NCBI RefSeq assembly: GCF_027920805.1
Contig: NZ_JANWOI010000001.1
Span: forward strand, 983,093 to 1,047,092
Reading direction: 5' to 3'
DNA length: 64,000 nucleotides
DNA from: Govania unica
Lineage (GTDB): Bacteria > Pseudomonadota > Alphaproteobacteria > Sphingomonadales > Govanellaceae
Shown: piece by piece, positions 54,906 through 64,000 of the stretch
How positions within the stretch are numbered: the first letter of the stretch is position 1
Layout: every line of letters begins with the position of its first letter
Notes under the pieces: generated by a model
Database searches by the model: none
What the model was told of the DNA's origin: nothing
Seen by the model: the letters and a program-made list of their open reading frames with translations, nothing else
Made by a program: the position numbers and the translations under genes

Positions 54906-56291
54906 ATGCGGTTTCCGTTGATTGCAGTGGTTGCGGTTTGTCTCGGGGGACCTTTGGCTGCAGCCGGCGCGGTGCAGGCTGAAACACTTCAGGAAACGCT
55001 GGCGGCGGCTTATGCCAACAACCCGTCGCTTGAGGCGTCGCGGGCCCAGTTGCGGGCCATTGACGAGAATGTGGCGCAGGCGCGCGGCGGGTATCGCCCG
55101 ACGGTCGAGGCTTCGGGAGCCATCGGACGGGCCGACGTGAACCAGACGTCGCTAACCTCCTCGACGGGCAATCAGACCTATACAACTGACGGAAAGTTTA
55201 CGTCGAAAAACGCGAGCGTTGCCCTGGTGCAGCCGGTGTTCTCGGGCTTTTCGACCGTCAACAGCGTCAAAAAGGCCGAACATGAAGTGCTGGCCGGACG
55301 CGAAGACCTGCGCAATGCCGAACAAAGCATGCTTCTTGATGCCGTGACGTCCTTTATGAATGTCAAACGGGACGAAGCGATTCTCGACCTCAATCGCAGC
55401 AACGTGCAAGTGTTGCAGCGCCAGCTTGATGCGTCGCAGGATCGCTTCCGGGTTGGTGAAATCACCCGGACCGATGTGGCCCAGTCCGAGGCTCGTTTGT
55501 CGCGGGCCCTGTCTGACCGCACCCGCGCCGAAGCCAATCTGAGTGCGAGTCGCGCGTTTTATAAGCGAGTCGTCGGTCAGGCGCCGGGCACGCTTGAGGC
55601 GCCCGCCGGCTTGCCGGCGCTGCCCGAAAACGAAGATGCCGCCTATGAGGTCGGGCTTGCGAGCAATCCGGTGCTGAACAGCGCACGCTATGCGGAACAG
55701 GCGTCGTCCTATGCTGTGGGTGCGGCGAAGGGCAGCATGTTGCCGAAGATCAATCTGCGCGCCGAATATAGCCGTGGCTGGGATAATTCGCTGTTCAGCC
55801 GCGAAGCCAACCAGAAGCAGGTGACGGCGGAATTGCGGATACCGCTTTATGAGGCCGGGGTGGCCTCGTCGCAGGTACGGCAGGCGCGGCAGATCAACAG
55901 CCAGCGCCGCTTGCAGATCATCGATGTGGAACGTCAGGTGTCCGAAGCGGTGCGCAATGCCTGGCAGAATATGCGGGCGGCCAGCGATCGGGTGAAATCG
56001 GACGAATCCCAGGTCCGGGCTAACGAAATCGCCCTTGAAGGCGTCAAGCAGGAAGCCGAAGTGGGCTCGCGCACGGTGCTTGATGTGCTGAATGCCGAGC
56101 AGGAGCTGCTTGATTCCCGGGTTCTGCTTGTGGGCGACAAGCGCGACGAACAGGTTGCTGCCTATTCGCTGCTGGCCGCAATCGGCCAGATGACCGCCGA
56201 AGACCTGAATGTGGCCGGGGAGCGCTATAACCCGAAAAAGAACTATGACCGGGTCAGCGGCAAGATCTGGGGCTGGGACATCCCGGAATAA
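54906..56291 (+). CDS. tolC: TolC-family outer-membrane efflux channel
   Basis: A 461-residue protein with a signal peptide (cut near GAVQA) and two outer-membrane-factor repeats: TLAAAYANNPSLEASRAQLR at the start, GEITRTDVAQSEARLSRALS in the first repeat, and VGSRTVLDVLNAEQELLDSR near the end of the second. It forms the exit duct for type I secretion or RND pumps. No inner-membrane partner is adjacent. Confidence 0.93.
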   Translation: MRFPLIAVVAVCLGGPLAAAGAVQAETLQETLAAAYANNPSLEASRAQLRAIDENVAQARGGYRPTVEASGAIGRADVNQTSLTSSTGNQTYTTDGKFTSKNASVALVQPVFSGFSTVNSVKKAEHEVLAGREDLRNAEQSMLLDAVTSFMNVKRDEAILDLNRSNVQVLQRQLDASQDRFRVGEITRTDVAQSEARLSRALSDRTRAEANLSASRAFYKRVVGQAPGTLEAPAGLPALPENEDAAYEVGLASNPVLNSARYAEQASSYAVGAAKGSMLPKINLRAEYSRGWDNSLFSREANQKQVTAELRIPLYEAGVASSQVRQARQINSQRRLQIIDVERQVSEAVRNAWQNMRAASDRVKSDESQVRANEIALEGVKQEAEVGSRTVLDVLNAEQELLDSRVLLVGDKRDEQVAAYSLLAAIGQMTAEDLNVAGERYNPKKNYDRVSGKIWGWDIPE

Positions 56292-56463
56292 GCGAATATC
56301 CAGAGAGTTTCGGTAACTGTCCGGTTGGATAGGAATTTTTTACTAAATTCGAGCACCATATGCTGATAGTCTCGGCGGGATGAGTGTAACCGGCCCGCCG
56401 GTGATCTGCTTTAGGGCGGTATCAGACGGAATCCGGGACGAGATCAAGGTGCATGGTCAAGGC

Positions 56464-57132
56464 ATGAGTGCGAAAAGAGAGCAAGACGAACCGACGATGG
56501 AGGAAATTCTTGCCTCGATTCGTCGCATCATCTCCGAGGAAAACGAGCCGGAATCGGCGAGTCCTCCGCGTGCCGAGTTTGCCGCGCCGCCACGTGCGGC
56601 CGCTTCCGAGCCGGTTCAGGTCTATGACAGGGACGACGAGGTTCTGGAACTGACCGAGGTGTTCGAGGAAGAACCCGAGCCGGAGCCGGAATTGGAGCCA
56701 GAACCCGAGGAGGACGTCTTTCGGGAGGAGCCCGCAGAGGCCGTCGTGTCGGATGTGGCGGAAGAAATCAGCCTTGATGATGATTTCGAAGATGACTTCG
56801 CCGAGCCTGTGCCGGCCCCCGAGCCGGTGATCCGGCCGGAACCGCGCCCTGTCGCGGCGATGGCGGCGGAGGATTTCGATGCCGTGGACCCGACCGATGA
56901 GTCCGAAGCCATTCTGAGCGATTTCTCGGCCGACAGCGTGCGCGCCTCCTTCGGTCAATTGTCGGATCTGCTGGTCGCGGGTTATGCCGGGGCGGACAAG
57001 ACTCTTGAGGGCATGGTGCGCGAAATGCTCAAGCCGTTGCTCAAGTCCTGGCTCGATCAGAACCTGCCAGATATCGTCGAACGCACGGTGGCGCGGGAAA
57101 TTGCCCGGCTCGCACGTGTGAAAAAGCCCTGA
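56464..57132 (+). CDS. popZ: Polar organizing protein PopZ (DUF2497)
   Basis: A 222-residue scaffold that makes a pole-localised matrix anchoring ParB and cell-cycle factors. It has the three-part PopZ layout: N-terminal interaction helix (EPTMEEILASIRRIISEE), a long acidic Glu/Pro/Asp-rich middle (about 25-170), and the C-terminal oligomerisation helices (MLKPLLKSWLDQNLPDIVER, then REIARLARVK). ATG 56464 gives this standard start; the frame opens at 56380 without support. Confidence 0.92.
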   Translation: MSAKREQDEPTMEEILASIRRIISEENEPESASPPRAEFAAPPRAAASEPVQVYDRDDEVLELTEVFEEEPEPEPELEPEPEEDVFREEPAEAVVSDVAEEISLDDDFEDDFAEPVPAPEPVIRPEPRPVAAMAAEDFDAVDPTDESEAILSDFSADSVRASFGQLSDLLVAGYAGADKTLEGMVREMLKPLLKSWLDQNLPDIVERTVAREIARLARVKKP

Positions 57133-57204
57133 AGTCGCAACCCGGCGTTTACTTCTTATGCCCGCCCGGTTTATTGTCGCGCCTGAATTTAGGCGGGACA
57201 GAGC

Positions 57205-59865
57205 ATGCTTGAGAAAACTTACGATCCGAAGGCCATCGAAGGCAAATGGTACCAGCATTGGGAATCGAACGGCGCGTTCGACAGCGGCACGCGCCCGGAT
57301 GCCGAACCCTTTTCGATCGTGCTGCCGCCGCCGAACGTCACCGGCAGCCTGCATATCGGCCATGCCCTTGATCACACGCTTCAGGATATTCTGATCCGGT
57401 TTGAACGTCTGCGCGGCAAGGATGTGCTGTGGCAGCCCGGCACCGATCATGCCGGGATCGCCACCCAGATGGTGGTTGAACGCCAGCTGGAGGCGCAGGG
57501 CATCAAGCGCCACGACCTCGGCCGCGACAAATTTCTTGAGCGCGTGTGGGAGTGGAAGGCGGAATCAGGCGGCACCATCACCCGTCAGATGCGGCGTCTC
57601 GGTGCGTCCTGCGACTGGAAACGCGAACGCTTCACCATGGATGAGGGCTTTTCGAAAGCCGTGATCAAGGTGTTTGTGGAACTGCATAAACAGGGTTTGA
57701 TCTACCGCGACAAGCGGCTCGTCAACTGGGATCCGAAATTCAAGACCGCCATTTCCGATCTTGAGGTCGAACAGCGCGAGATCGACGGTAATTTCTGGCA
57801 TCTGCGTTATCCGGTCGAGGGCATGGAGGGGCGGTTCATCACCGTGGCCACCACGCGCCCCGAAACCATGCTGGGTGACAGCGCGGTGGCGGTGAATGCC
57901 GAGGATGAGCGCTACAAAGACATCATCGGTAAATTCGTGCGCCTGCCTTTGGTTGGGCGTCTTATTCCGATTGTCGCTGACGAGCATGCGGACCCGGAAC
58001 AGGGTTCGGGCGCGGTGAAAATCACCCCGGCCCATGACTTCAACGATTTCGAGGTCGGCAAGCGTCATGGCTTGCGCCAGATCAATATTCTGGATGACGC
58101 CGCGCATATTCTTGACGGGGTGGCGGCGGATGAGTCCGAAATCCCGGAAGCCTATCGTGGCCTTAATCGCTATGACGCGCGGAAGGCGATCGTCGCCGAT
58201 CTCGACGCGCTCGGGCTGTTGGAGAAGGTCGAGCCGCGTCGGCATGTGGCGCCTTATGGCGACCGTTCGGGCGTGGTGATCGAGCCCTGGCTCACCGACC
58301 AGTGGTATGTGAATGCGGCGGAGCTTGCAAAAGACGCCATCGCGGCGGTCGAGAGCGGAGCGACCAAATTCGCGCCCAAAAACTGGGACCGCACGTTCTT
58401 TGAATGGATGCGCAATATCCAGCCTTGGTGCGTGTCGCGGCAGCTGTGGTGGGGCCATCAGATCCCGGCCTGGTACGCGCCGGACGGCAGCATTTATGTG
58501 GCGACCAGCGAAGCCGAGGCTCAGGCGCAAGCCGGGGCGGGCGTGGTGCTCACCCGCGATAATGACGTGCTCGACACCTGGTTCTCGTCGGCTTTGTGGC
58601 CGTTTGGGACGCTTGGGTGGCCGGAAAAGACGGCGGAACTCGCGCGTTATTATCCGACCAGCGTTCTGGTGACCGCGTTCGATATCATTTTCTTCTGGGT
58701 TGCGCGCATGATGATGGATGGCCTCCATTTCATGGGCGAGGTGCCATTTAAAACCGTTTATATTCACGCCCTGGTGCGCGATGAAAACGGGCAGAAAATG
58801 TCGAAGTCCAAGGGCAATGTCATCGACCCGCTGGAATTTGCCGATAAATATGGCGCGGACGCGCTGCGGTTTACGCTGGCGTCGCTTGAAAGTCAGGGGC
58901 GCGATATCCGGCTTGCGGAAAAGCGGGTGGAAGGATATCGCAATTTCGCCACCAAGCTTTGGAATGCCGCACGTTTTCTGGAGATGAACGGCTGTCAGAA
59001 CGCTGGTGATTTCGATCCGGCGTCAGCCACGCATGTGCTGAACCAGTGGATCATTTCCGAAGTCGTGCGCACGGCGGCGGCTGTGACCACCGCGCTTGAT
59101 ACGGCGACCCTGCGCTTTGATGTGGCGGCCAAGGAAGTTTACGAATTCACCTGGGGCATGTTCTGCGACTGGTATGTGGAACTCACGAAGCCGATCCTGA
59201 TGGGCGACGATGAAGCCGCCAAGGCCGAGACGCAGAAAACGGCGGCCTGGGTCTATGACCGCATCCTGACCCTGCTGCATCCGTTCATGCCGTTTGTGAC
59301 CGAAGAACTCTGGCATGCAACGGCCGAGACGCGGGCGAGCGATCTCATTCTCAGCGCCTGGCCCACGGGCCTTGACGGGCTTGTGAATGAGCAGGCCGTG
59401 GCCGAGGTCGATTGGCTGATCAAGCTTATCACCGACATCCGCTCGGTGCGGGCCGAAATGAACGTGCCCGCCGGCGCCAAGGTGCCGGTGCTGGTGCAGG
59501 ACGCGGGCGAAGCGACCAAAGCCCGTCTGCAACGCACCCTGCCCATCCTGACCCGCCTCGCACGGCTCGAGTCCATCACCCAACTGGATGGCCCAGCCCC
59601 CAAGGGCTCGGTGCAGACCGTGATCGACGAAGCCACCTACCACCTGCCACTCGCCGGCGTCATCGACATCGACCAGGAACGCGCGCGTCTGGAAAAAACG
59701 GTCGCGAAGCACGAAGGCGAAATCAAATCCATCGACGGCCGCTTGGGCAATGAAGCGTTCGTCGCGAAGGCCCCGGACAGCGTGGTTGCGGAAAACCGCG
59801 CACGGCGGGAGGAGTTGGTGGGGCTGGTGGAGAAGCTGGGGTTGGCGTTGAGGCGGTTGGGGTAG
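57205..59865 (+). CDS. valS: Valyl-tRNA synthetase
   Basis: Charges tRNA-Val and edits threonine. The 886 residues have the HIGH motif in [12 protein letters not shown], the editing-domain region [15 protein letters not shown], the KMSKS loop ([15 protein letters not shown]), a tRNA-binding helical domain and a C-terminal coiled coil ([20 protein letters not shown]). It ends close to a terminator. Confidence 0.98.
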   Translation: MLEKTYDPKAIEGKWYQHWESNGAFDSGTRPDAEPFSIVLPPPNVTGSLHIGHALDHTLQDILIRFERLRGKDVLWQPGTDHAGIATQMVVERQLEAQGIKRHDLGRDKFLERVWEWKAESGGTITRQMRRLGASCDWKRERFTMDEGFSKAVIKVFVELHKQGLIYRDKRLVNWDPKFKTAISDLEVEQREIDGNFWHLRYPVEGMEGRFITVATTRPETMLGDSAVAVNAEDERYKDIIGKFVRLPLVGRLIPIVADEHADPEQGSGAVKITPAHDFNDFEVGKRHGLRQINILDDAAHILDGVAADESEIPEAYRGLNRYDARKAIVADLDALGLLEKVEPRRHVAPYGDRSGVVIEPWLTDQWYVNAAELAKDAIAAVESGATKFAPKNWDRTFFEWMRNIQPWCVSRQLWWGHQIPAWYAPDGSIYVATSEAEAQAQAGAGVVLTRDNDVLDTWFSSALWPFGTLGWPEKTAELARYYPTSVLVTAFDIIFFWVARMMMDGLHFMGEVPFKTVYIHALVRDENGQKMSKSKGNVIDPLEFADKYGADALRFTLASLESQGRDIRLAEKRVEGYRNFATKLWNAARFLEMNGCQNAGDFDPASATHVLNQWIISEVVRTAAAVTTALDTATLRFDVAAKEVYEFTWGMFCDWYVELTKPILMGDDEAAKAETQKTAAWVYDRILTLLHPFMPFVTEELWHATAETRASDLILSAWPTGLDGLVNEQAVAEVDWLIKLITDIRSVRAEMNVPAGAKVPVLVQDAGEATKARLQRTLPILTRLARLESITQLDGPAPKGSVQTVIDEATYHLPLAGVIDIDQERARLEKTVAKHEGEIKSIDGRLGNEAFVAKAPDSVVAENRARREELVGLVEKLGLALRRLG

Positions 59866-59892
59866 GTTAGAAAAAGTGTATTTGTTAATAAG

Positions 59893-59925
59893 AAAATGCC
59901 ACCTTTGATAGGGTGGCATTTTTTT
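59893..59925. terminator. Rho-independent terminator after valS
   Basis: AAAATGCCACC / GGGTGGCATTTT with a 7-nt loop and a long T-run. It separates valS from the AT-rich gene that follows. Confidence 0.93.
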
Positions 59926-59970
59926 GTTATAATTAGCTAATAGAGGGGCTGTAGGAAGTGGAAAGTGGGA

Positions 59971-61104
59971 ATGTCGAGAGAAGGAAAAAGAATACCAAAT
60001 GACCAAGTACTAATAATGAGAGGGCTAAGGGCCCATTTTGAATTTAATGATCAGGATATCACTTCTATTTTTAGTCATTTTTTGAGGAGCCTTAACCATC
60101 GTGAAGTAGGTTATGCAATTTCAAGGCATGGACGCTACCAGGATGTCGAGGGTGTATCTAGTCAGGATGCTTCTGAGAATTTCTTGCGAAAATATGGGAG
60201 AGTTATTAGGGCTACGATTTTCTCTGATTGCCTAAATACCTCTAGAAAAGAAAGACTTCTTTATGAAGCAGTTGAGCAAATTATTTGTGCAGTATCATTT
60301 TATAACAATCCAATAATTTCTGCGAGAGCCGAGTCGTTTTTTGTTCATGCTGTAATCGCATGGACAAAACTTTTGCAAGCCCACTATGTCGCTAGAAAAG
60401 TGGAGCCTATATATGAGAATGGTCGTTGGTGGGATATAAAAGAGCTAACACGTAGGGGGGACTGTCCCTTAGAGGCTGCGGTCAAAGAGAATATAAAATT
60501 AATATCTGATATTCGCGATATGATTGAACACCGTGTAGGGGACGCAATTGGAACTTCCTTGCATCAGTATGTTCAGGCATGTGCATTAAATTTTTCAAAT
60601 TTCATTGAGAAGAAGTTTGGTGTGTTATGGTCGGTTCAGCACGAACTGAGTTTTTCAATTCAATTCTATAAGCTTACAATTGCTCAAGCGTCTAATAGGC
60701 ATAACGCCGTACCTTGTGATGTTGAAGCAAAATGTCTTGAAGTCGGTCGAAGTGTCTCCGATGACATATACAACGATCCAGCTTTTGCGTTTCGGGTATA
60801 TGTAATTCCCAAGACTACAAATAATCCCAAAGTAGCTGATCAAGCGGTACACTATAGGGCGATTGGTTCAAATGCAGAGATGGCTGTGCGTGACGTCGAA
60901 AGACTTAAGATCAGTCGTAAATCTGTTATTCAAATCTTAAAAAATGAATATGGAAAGGCCACGTTTAACATATCTGCCTTTGAAAGGTTAGCTAGAGAAA
61001 ATGATCTTAGGAATATTAATAAGGGATTTTGCACAAAAATAGAAAATAATATTTACTGGTATAAGGATAAGATAGTTCCGGAATTTGTACGTTTGATGAT
61101 TTAG
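59971..61104 (+). CDS. AT-rich DUF3644-like protein, probably horizontally acquired
   Basis: A 377-residue protein whose gene is far richer in A and T than anything else in the window. The segment AESFFVHAVIAWTKLLQAHYVARK, with about 60 residues later EAAVKENIKLISDIRDMIEH, resembles the DUF3644 core (a helical, HEPN-like pattern in which Arg-Asp and His recur). The N-terminus resembles no family I know. No signal or membrane segment. ATG 59971 is chosen; GTG 59965 is in frame. DUF3644 genes are often seen in mobile or defence regions, which is context knowledge, not proof here. Confidence 0.6.
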   Translation: MSREGKRIPNDQVLIMRGLRAHFEFNDQDITSIFSHFLRSLNHREVGYAISRHGRYQDVEGVSSQDASENFLRKYGRVIRATIFSDCLNTSRKERLLYEAVEQIICAVSFYNNPIISARAESFFVHAVIAWTKLLQAHYVARKVEPIYENGRWWDIKELTRRGDCPLEAAVKENIKLISDIRDMIEHRVGDAIGTSLHQYVQACALNFSNFIEKKFGVLWSVQHELSFSIQFYKLTIAQASNRHNAVPCDVEAKCLEVGRSVSDDIYNDPAFAFRVYVIPKTTNNPKVADQAVHYRAIGSNAEMAVRDVERLKISRKSVIQILKNEYGKATFNISAFERLARENDLRNINKGFCTKIENNIYWYKDKIVPEFVRLMI

Positions 61105-61222
61105 TATTTTAAACGAAGAATATGCATTTGGTGTAGTGGTGAGTCATCGCATATTTTGGTTGAATGGCATTTATTAGTTAAGTAATGCGATGGTAGATGA
61201 GTTGGGATTACTATGCCACTTG

Positions 61223-62101
61223 TCACTCTGCCTCCGCCGCAATGATCCCCCCAATTTTCTCAGCCCGCACATCCTCCCCACTATCCTTCCGCCACGTCAA
61301 CCCGATTGTCCGGGATGGTGCCGGATTATCTGCAAATGGTACATACGTTATTCCACTCGTGGGTTGCACGGCAAGTTCCGGCATGATGGTTACGCCCATT
61401 CCTGCTGACACCATCTGCCGCAGTGTCTCCAAACTCGTCCCCCGGAATTCCTGGTTTTCTCTCCCACCCACTAATGTGCAGATTTCGAGGGCCTGGTCGC
61501 GGAGGCAGTGGCCGTCTTCTAAAAGCATGACTGAGCGGTTGGCGAGGTCCAGTTGGCTTACGGATGTGCGGCTGGCGAGGGGGTCCTTGTTCGGGACGGC
61601 GAGTTCGAAATTTTCGGTGAAGAGTTTTTTCGACATCAGATGATCGCCGGCGACGGGCAGGGCGAGGATGGCCATGTCGAGATCGCCGTTCGAGAGGCGC
61701 TCGATCAGGTTCGGGGTTCTGTCTTCGACCAGACGCAGTTTCAGATTTGGATAGGTCTTCATGATCTCGGGCACGATGCGCGGCAGCAGATAGGGCGCGA
61801 GTGTCGGGAAGATGCCGAGTGTGAGCTCGGTGGACCAGGGGTCCTGATGGGAGCGGGCGATGCGGCGGATTTCCTTCGCCTCACGCAGCGCGGCGCGGGC
61901 GTGGATCAGGATGAGCTCGCCGATCCTTGTGACGCGGACGGATTTATTGCCGCGCTCGAACACCTGAACATTCAGATTGGTTTCAAGTTTCTTGATCTGC
62001 ATGCTGAGCGTCGGCTGGCTGATGTTGCAGGCCTCGGCCGCGCGGCCGAAATGGCCTTGGTCCGCGACCGCCACCAGATATTCGAGATCCCGTAAATTCA
62101 T
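61223..62101 (-). CDS. oxyR: Hydrogen peroxide-sensing LysR-type regulator OxyR
   Basis: A 292-residue LysR protein. The helix-turn-helix is at the N-terminus (DLEYLVAVADQGHFGRAAEA). The redox cysteines C199 and C208 occur in GHCLRDQALEIC, at exactly the E. coli OxyR numbering. It is divergent from ahpC with a matching binding site between them (62121-62157), so it both senses peroxide and controls ahpCD. Confidence 0.94.
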   Translation of the reverse strand: MNLRDLEYLVAVADQGHFGRAAEACNISQPTLSMQIKKLETNLNVQVFERGNKSVRVTRIGELILIHARAALREAKEIRRIARSHQDPWSTELTLGIFPTLAPYLLPRIVPEIMKTYPNLKLRLVEDRTPNLIERLSNGDLDMAILALPVAGDHLMSKKLFTENFELAVPNKDPLASRTSVSQLDLANRSVMLLEDGHCLRDQALEICTLVGGRENQEFRGTSLETLRQMVSAGMGVTIMPELAVQPTSGITYVPFADNPAPSRTIGLTWRKDSGEDVRAEKIGGIIAAEAE

Positions 62102-62120
62102 GCCTGCTCACCTTACCGTA

Positions 62121-62157
62121 ATAGATAAAACCTATCAGAACGATCATATCATTAGAT
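62121..62157. promoter_or_regulatory. OxyR binding site between oxyR and ahpC
   Basis: The spaced pattern ATAG-N7-CTAT-N7-ATCA-N7-AGAT fits the OxyR consensus ATAG-N7-CTAT-N7-ATAG-N7-CTAT: the first two elements match perfectly, the last two partly. It starts 20 bp upstream of the oxyR start and ends about 180 bp before ahpC. Confidence 0.75.
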
Positions 62158-62334
62158 TGTACAGATGGGAACCACCAGGCTAGGTTGTGTTCAGACAGCA
62201 AGGGGGATCGCCAAAGCGGACCCTCCGAAAGCCGGAAAACGTAGGATTATCAATCTGTTTTCTGCGCCTTGGGTGGCGCTTCGGGCTGAGCTTTATGTGG
62301 ATTTGCTAGTTTTAATCGAACAGGAGATATAAAT

Positions 62335-62874
62335 ATGCTTGGTGTTGGTGAAAAGTTCCCGCAATTCGCGGTTAAGGCCACGGTGTCGAACGATATCAAT
62401 TCGGCTTTCATTGATGTGGACAATGCGACTTACAAAGGCAAATGGCTGGTGGTGTTTTTCTGGCCCAAGGATTTCACCTTTGTCTGCCCGACGGAAATCG
62501 CCGAATTCGGCCGTCACAACAGTGACTTTGCCGACCGTGACGCCCAGGTGCTCGGGGGCTCCATCGATAGCGAGTTCGTCCATCTCGCCTGGCGTCAGAG
62601 CCATAAGGATCTGAATGATCTTCCGTTCCCCATGCTGGCGGACGTGAAGCGCGAGCTGACCGGGGCGCTTGGGGTGCTCGATCCGGTCGAGGGCGTGGCC
62701 CAGCGTGCGACCTATATTGTCGACCCGGATGGCATCGTTCGTTTCGCCATGGTCAATGACATGAATGTGGGCCGCAACGTCAAGGAAGTGATCCGTGTCC
62801 TCGACGCGCTGCAGACCGACGAACTCTGCCCCTGCAACTGGCAGAAAGGCGAAGACACGCTGGTTGTCGCTTAA
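62335..62874 (+). CDS. ahpC: Alkyl hydroperoxide reductase C (peroxiredoxin)
   Basis: A 179-residue AhpE/AhpC-type peroxiredoxin. The peroxidatic cysteine is C51 in FTFVCPTEIAEFG, and the resolving pair is C165/C167 in LCPCNWQKGE. It reduces H2O2 and organic peroxides, with the AhpD protein encoded next as probable electron donor. It is downstream of an OxyR site. Confidence 0.95.
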   Translation: MLGVGEKFPQFAVKATVSNDINSAFIDVDNATYKGKWLVVFFWPKDFTFVCPTEIAEFGRHNSDFADRDAQVLGGSIDSEFVHLAWRQSHKDLNDLPFPMLADVKRELTGALGVLDPVEGVAQRATYIVDPDGIVRFAMVNDMNVGRNVKEVIRVLDALQTDELCPCNWQKGEDTLVVA

Positions 62875-62885
62875 TTTCCCCCCCA

Positions 62886-62936
62886 GCATCCGGCCCGGAT
62901 GCGTCACACATAAAGCCATCCGGCCCGGATGCGTCA
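62886..62936. repeat. Two palindromic 20-bp repeats in the ahpC-ahpD spacer
   Basis: CATCCGGCCCGGATGCGTCA occurs at 62887-62906 and 62917-62936 (30-bp period). Each copy holds the inverted repeat CATCCGG-C-CCGGATG, so two hairpins can form between the ahpC stop and the ahpD ribosome-binding site. Confidence 0.88.
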
Positions 62937-62972
62937 TTCAGGACCAGTCACAGTTTTCAGGAGTACGAAGTG

Positions 62973-63512
62973 ATGAGCATTGATCTTTTAAAAACGAAAA
63001 TCGGCGATGCCGCGCGCGACATTCGACTGAATATCAGCAGCGTGCTGACACCCGAGGGCGCCCCTGAGCTCACTCAGAATCAGATTTTCGGCATTGCGCT
63101 TGCGTCGGCCTATGCCACCAAAAGCCCCGAGGTGATCGCCGCCATACGCAGTGAAGCCGCCGCTATCCTCAGCGAGGCCGAAGTCACCGCTGCGAAATCG
63201 GCTGCCGCGGTTATGGCCATGAACAATATCTATTACCGCTTTGTCCATCTGGCGTCGGACAAGGAATTCGCCCGCATGCCGGCCAAACTGCGGATGAATG
63301 TCATCGGCAGCCCGGGCATCGAGAAAGTGGATTTCGAGCTTTATTCCCTGGCGGTCTCCGCCATCAACGGCTGCGGCATGTGCATGGATGCCCACGTGCA
63401 TGAAGTCGTCAAGGCCGGGATGTCGAAGCTCGGCGTGCAATCCGCGATCCGTATCGCGGCGGTGGTCAATGCGGCGGCTCAGGCGGTCGTGATCACTGAG
63501 GCTGAGGCCTGA
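62973..63512 (+). CDS. ahpD: Alkylhydroperoxidase AhpD
   Basis: A 179-residue carboxymuconolactone-decarboxylase-family protein with the redox motif C134-G-M-C137-M-D-A-H141 (NGCGMCMDAHVHEV), as in mycobacterial AhpD, which recycles AhpC through lipoyl partners. ATG 62973 follows a GGAG; a GTG is directly before it (62970). Confidence 0.93.
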   Translation: MSIDLLKTKIGDAARDIRLNISSVLTPEGAPELTQNQIFGIALASAYATKSPEVIAAIRSEAAAILSEAEVTAAKSAAAVMAMNNIYYRFVHLASDKEFARMPAKLRMNVIGSPGIEKVDFELYSLAVSAINGCGMCMDAHVHEVVKAGMSKLGVQSAIRIAAVVNAAAQAVVITEAEA

Positions 63513-64000
63513 GTGCGGGCCTAACCTCAGGAGGCGCTTTCCTCATCAATGGGATACGGACATGACGACTCAAAACGGCGGCGATCACGGCGCTCGGCCG
63601 TGTCGGCACGGTGGATGACGTGGCGGACGCAGTGCTGTTCCTGTTGAAAAACGGCTCTATGACCGGGGCGACCCTCTATCCCGACGGCGGTTACACTCTC
63701 AGATGAGGAAAGCGGTGGCGCTCAAACCGAGCAATCTCTGGTCTTCAGCAGAAAGTTTGAGAAAAGGTTGGAATGGTGTTTGACAAGGGTGATTGGTACC
63801 CCTATAAACCGGCTCCACGATGACAGCGCGGCCGGGACGGTTTCTTGGAGATGCGCTGAAATCGGCAGAATTCCGGGCCTTTTGGTCCATGCTCATTGAC
63901 ATTGTAGATTGGAAGAGAAGTGCAGGCGGCGGGCTGGTCATTTATATGATTTGCTTGAAGCTTGCATCCTTTGAGCGTTGTTCGGGTTCAGTAAGCCCGG
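63513..64000. other. Region downstream of ahpD with no intact gene
   Basis: Apart from the SDR remnant (63566-63706) I see no supported gene to the window edge. A short minus-strand frame (63699-63941) has no recognisable content and overlaps the remnant's 3' end. Confidence 0.4.
63566..63706 (+). pseudogene. C-terminal remnant of a short-chain dehydrogenase/reductase
   Basis: The frame ending TGA at 63704-63706 reads ALGRVGTVDDVADAVLFLL, then NGSMTGATLYPDGGYTLR, the typical end of SDR enzymes (GR...DVADAVLFL, TG...DGG). Upstream in that frame is a stop at 63563. The nearby ATG at 63562 (MTTQN) is in another frame and might be the old N-terminus joined by an internal deletion. The catalytic and cofactor-binding parts are missing. 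Confidence 0.75.

Noticed and set aside
63699..63941. 80-codon minus-strand frame at the right end
   Set aside because: No recognisable family, overlaps the SDR remnant, and no convincing ribosome-binding site.

Overview
The window is a GC-rich bacterial chromosome segment that reads as an alphaproteobacterium. The evidence is a CckA-type hybrid kinase, a PopZ (DUF2497) gene between tolC and valS, an alphaproteobacterial SOS box (GTTC-N7-GTTC) in front of recA, and a bo3-type quinol oxidase operon. I cannot name the genus. Most of the window is ordinary housekeeping DNA with short accessory stretches between.

Layout. 1-7.5 kb: 3' end of cckA, gyrA, coaD, a secreted cyclophilin, then queA-tgt (queuosine tRNA modification). 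7.5-12.5 kb: tRNA-Lys, a zinc metallopeptidase, two tandem Asp/Glu-racemase paralogues, recQ and small envelope genes. 12.6-20.9 kb: an SH3 protein, a dicarboxylate-type symporter, a PhyH-like dioxygenase, a nested inverted-repeat element, a zinc-ribbon protein, and a minus-strand operon of a cyclase-family hydrolase with indolepyruvate oxidoreductase iorA-iorB. 21-36.8 kb: recA, alaS, an unknown gene isolated by terminators, icd, a LOG-family enzyme, a LysM-like protein, an Atm1-type ABC exporter, psd-pssA, a TetR regulator and a globin-coupled chemoreceptor. 37-42.7 kb: an orphan Flp pilin, a Wzi-like outer-membrane protein, an MliC-like lipoprotein, an HU protein with a long histone-H1-like tail, and a TonB-dependent receptor.

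42.9-47.5 kb holds the most coherent accessory system: a tightly packed minus-strand operon encoding nitrilase, gentisate-dioxygenase-like cupin, FAH-family hydrolase, maleate isomerase and an IclR regulator, beside the TonB receptor. Together the enzymes suggest a ring-cleavage route running through maleylpyruvate and maleate to fumarate plus pyruvate, with a nitrile as the possible upstream substrate. 48.2-53.3 kb: cyoABCD, a DedA protein and a DUF1269 protein. 53.6-59.9 kb: tRNA-Asn, tRNA-Cys, pcm, tolC, popZ and valS. 60-61.1 kb: a single strikingly AT-rich gene (DUF3644-like) that looks horizontally acquired. 61.2-63.7 kb: divergent oxyR and ahpC-ahpD around an OxyR-type site, then a decayed SDR remnant.

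The intergenic DNA carries two families of dispersed inverted repeats (cores TCATTGCCGGGCTTGACCC and TCATTGCGAGGC) and an unusual number of short perfect tandem duplications (13-16 bp), two of which span stop codons. All functional calls come from reading protein motifs and gene order; no database search was run.
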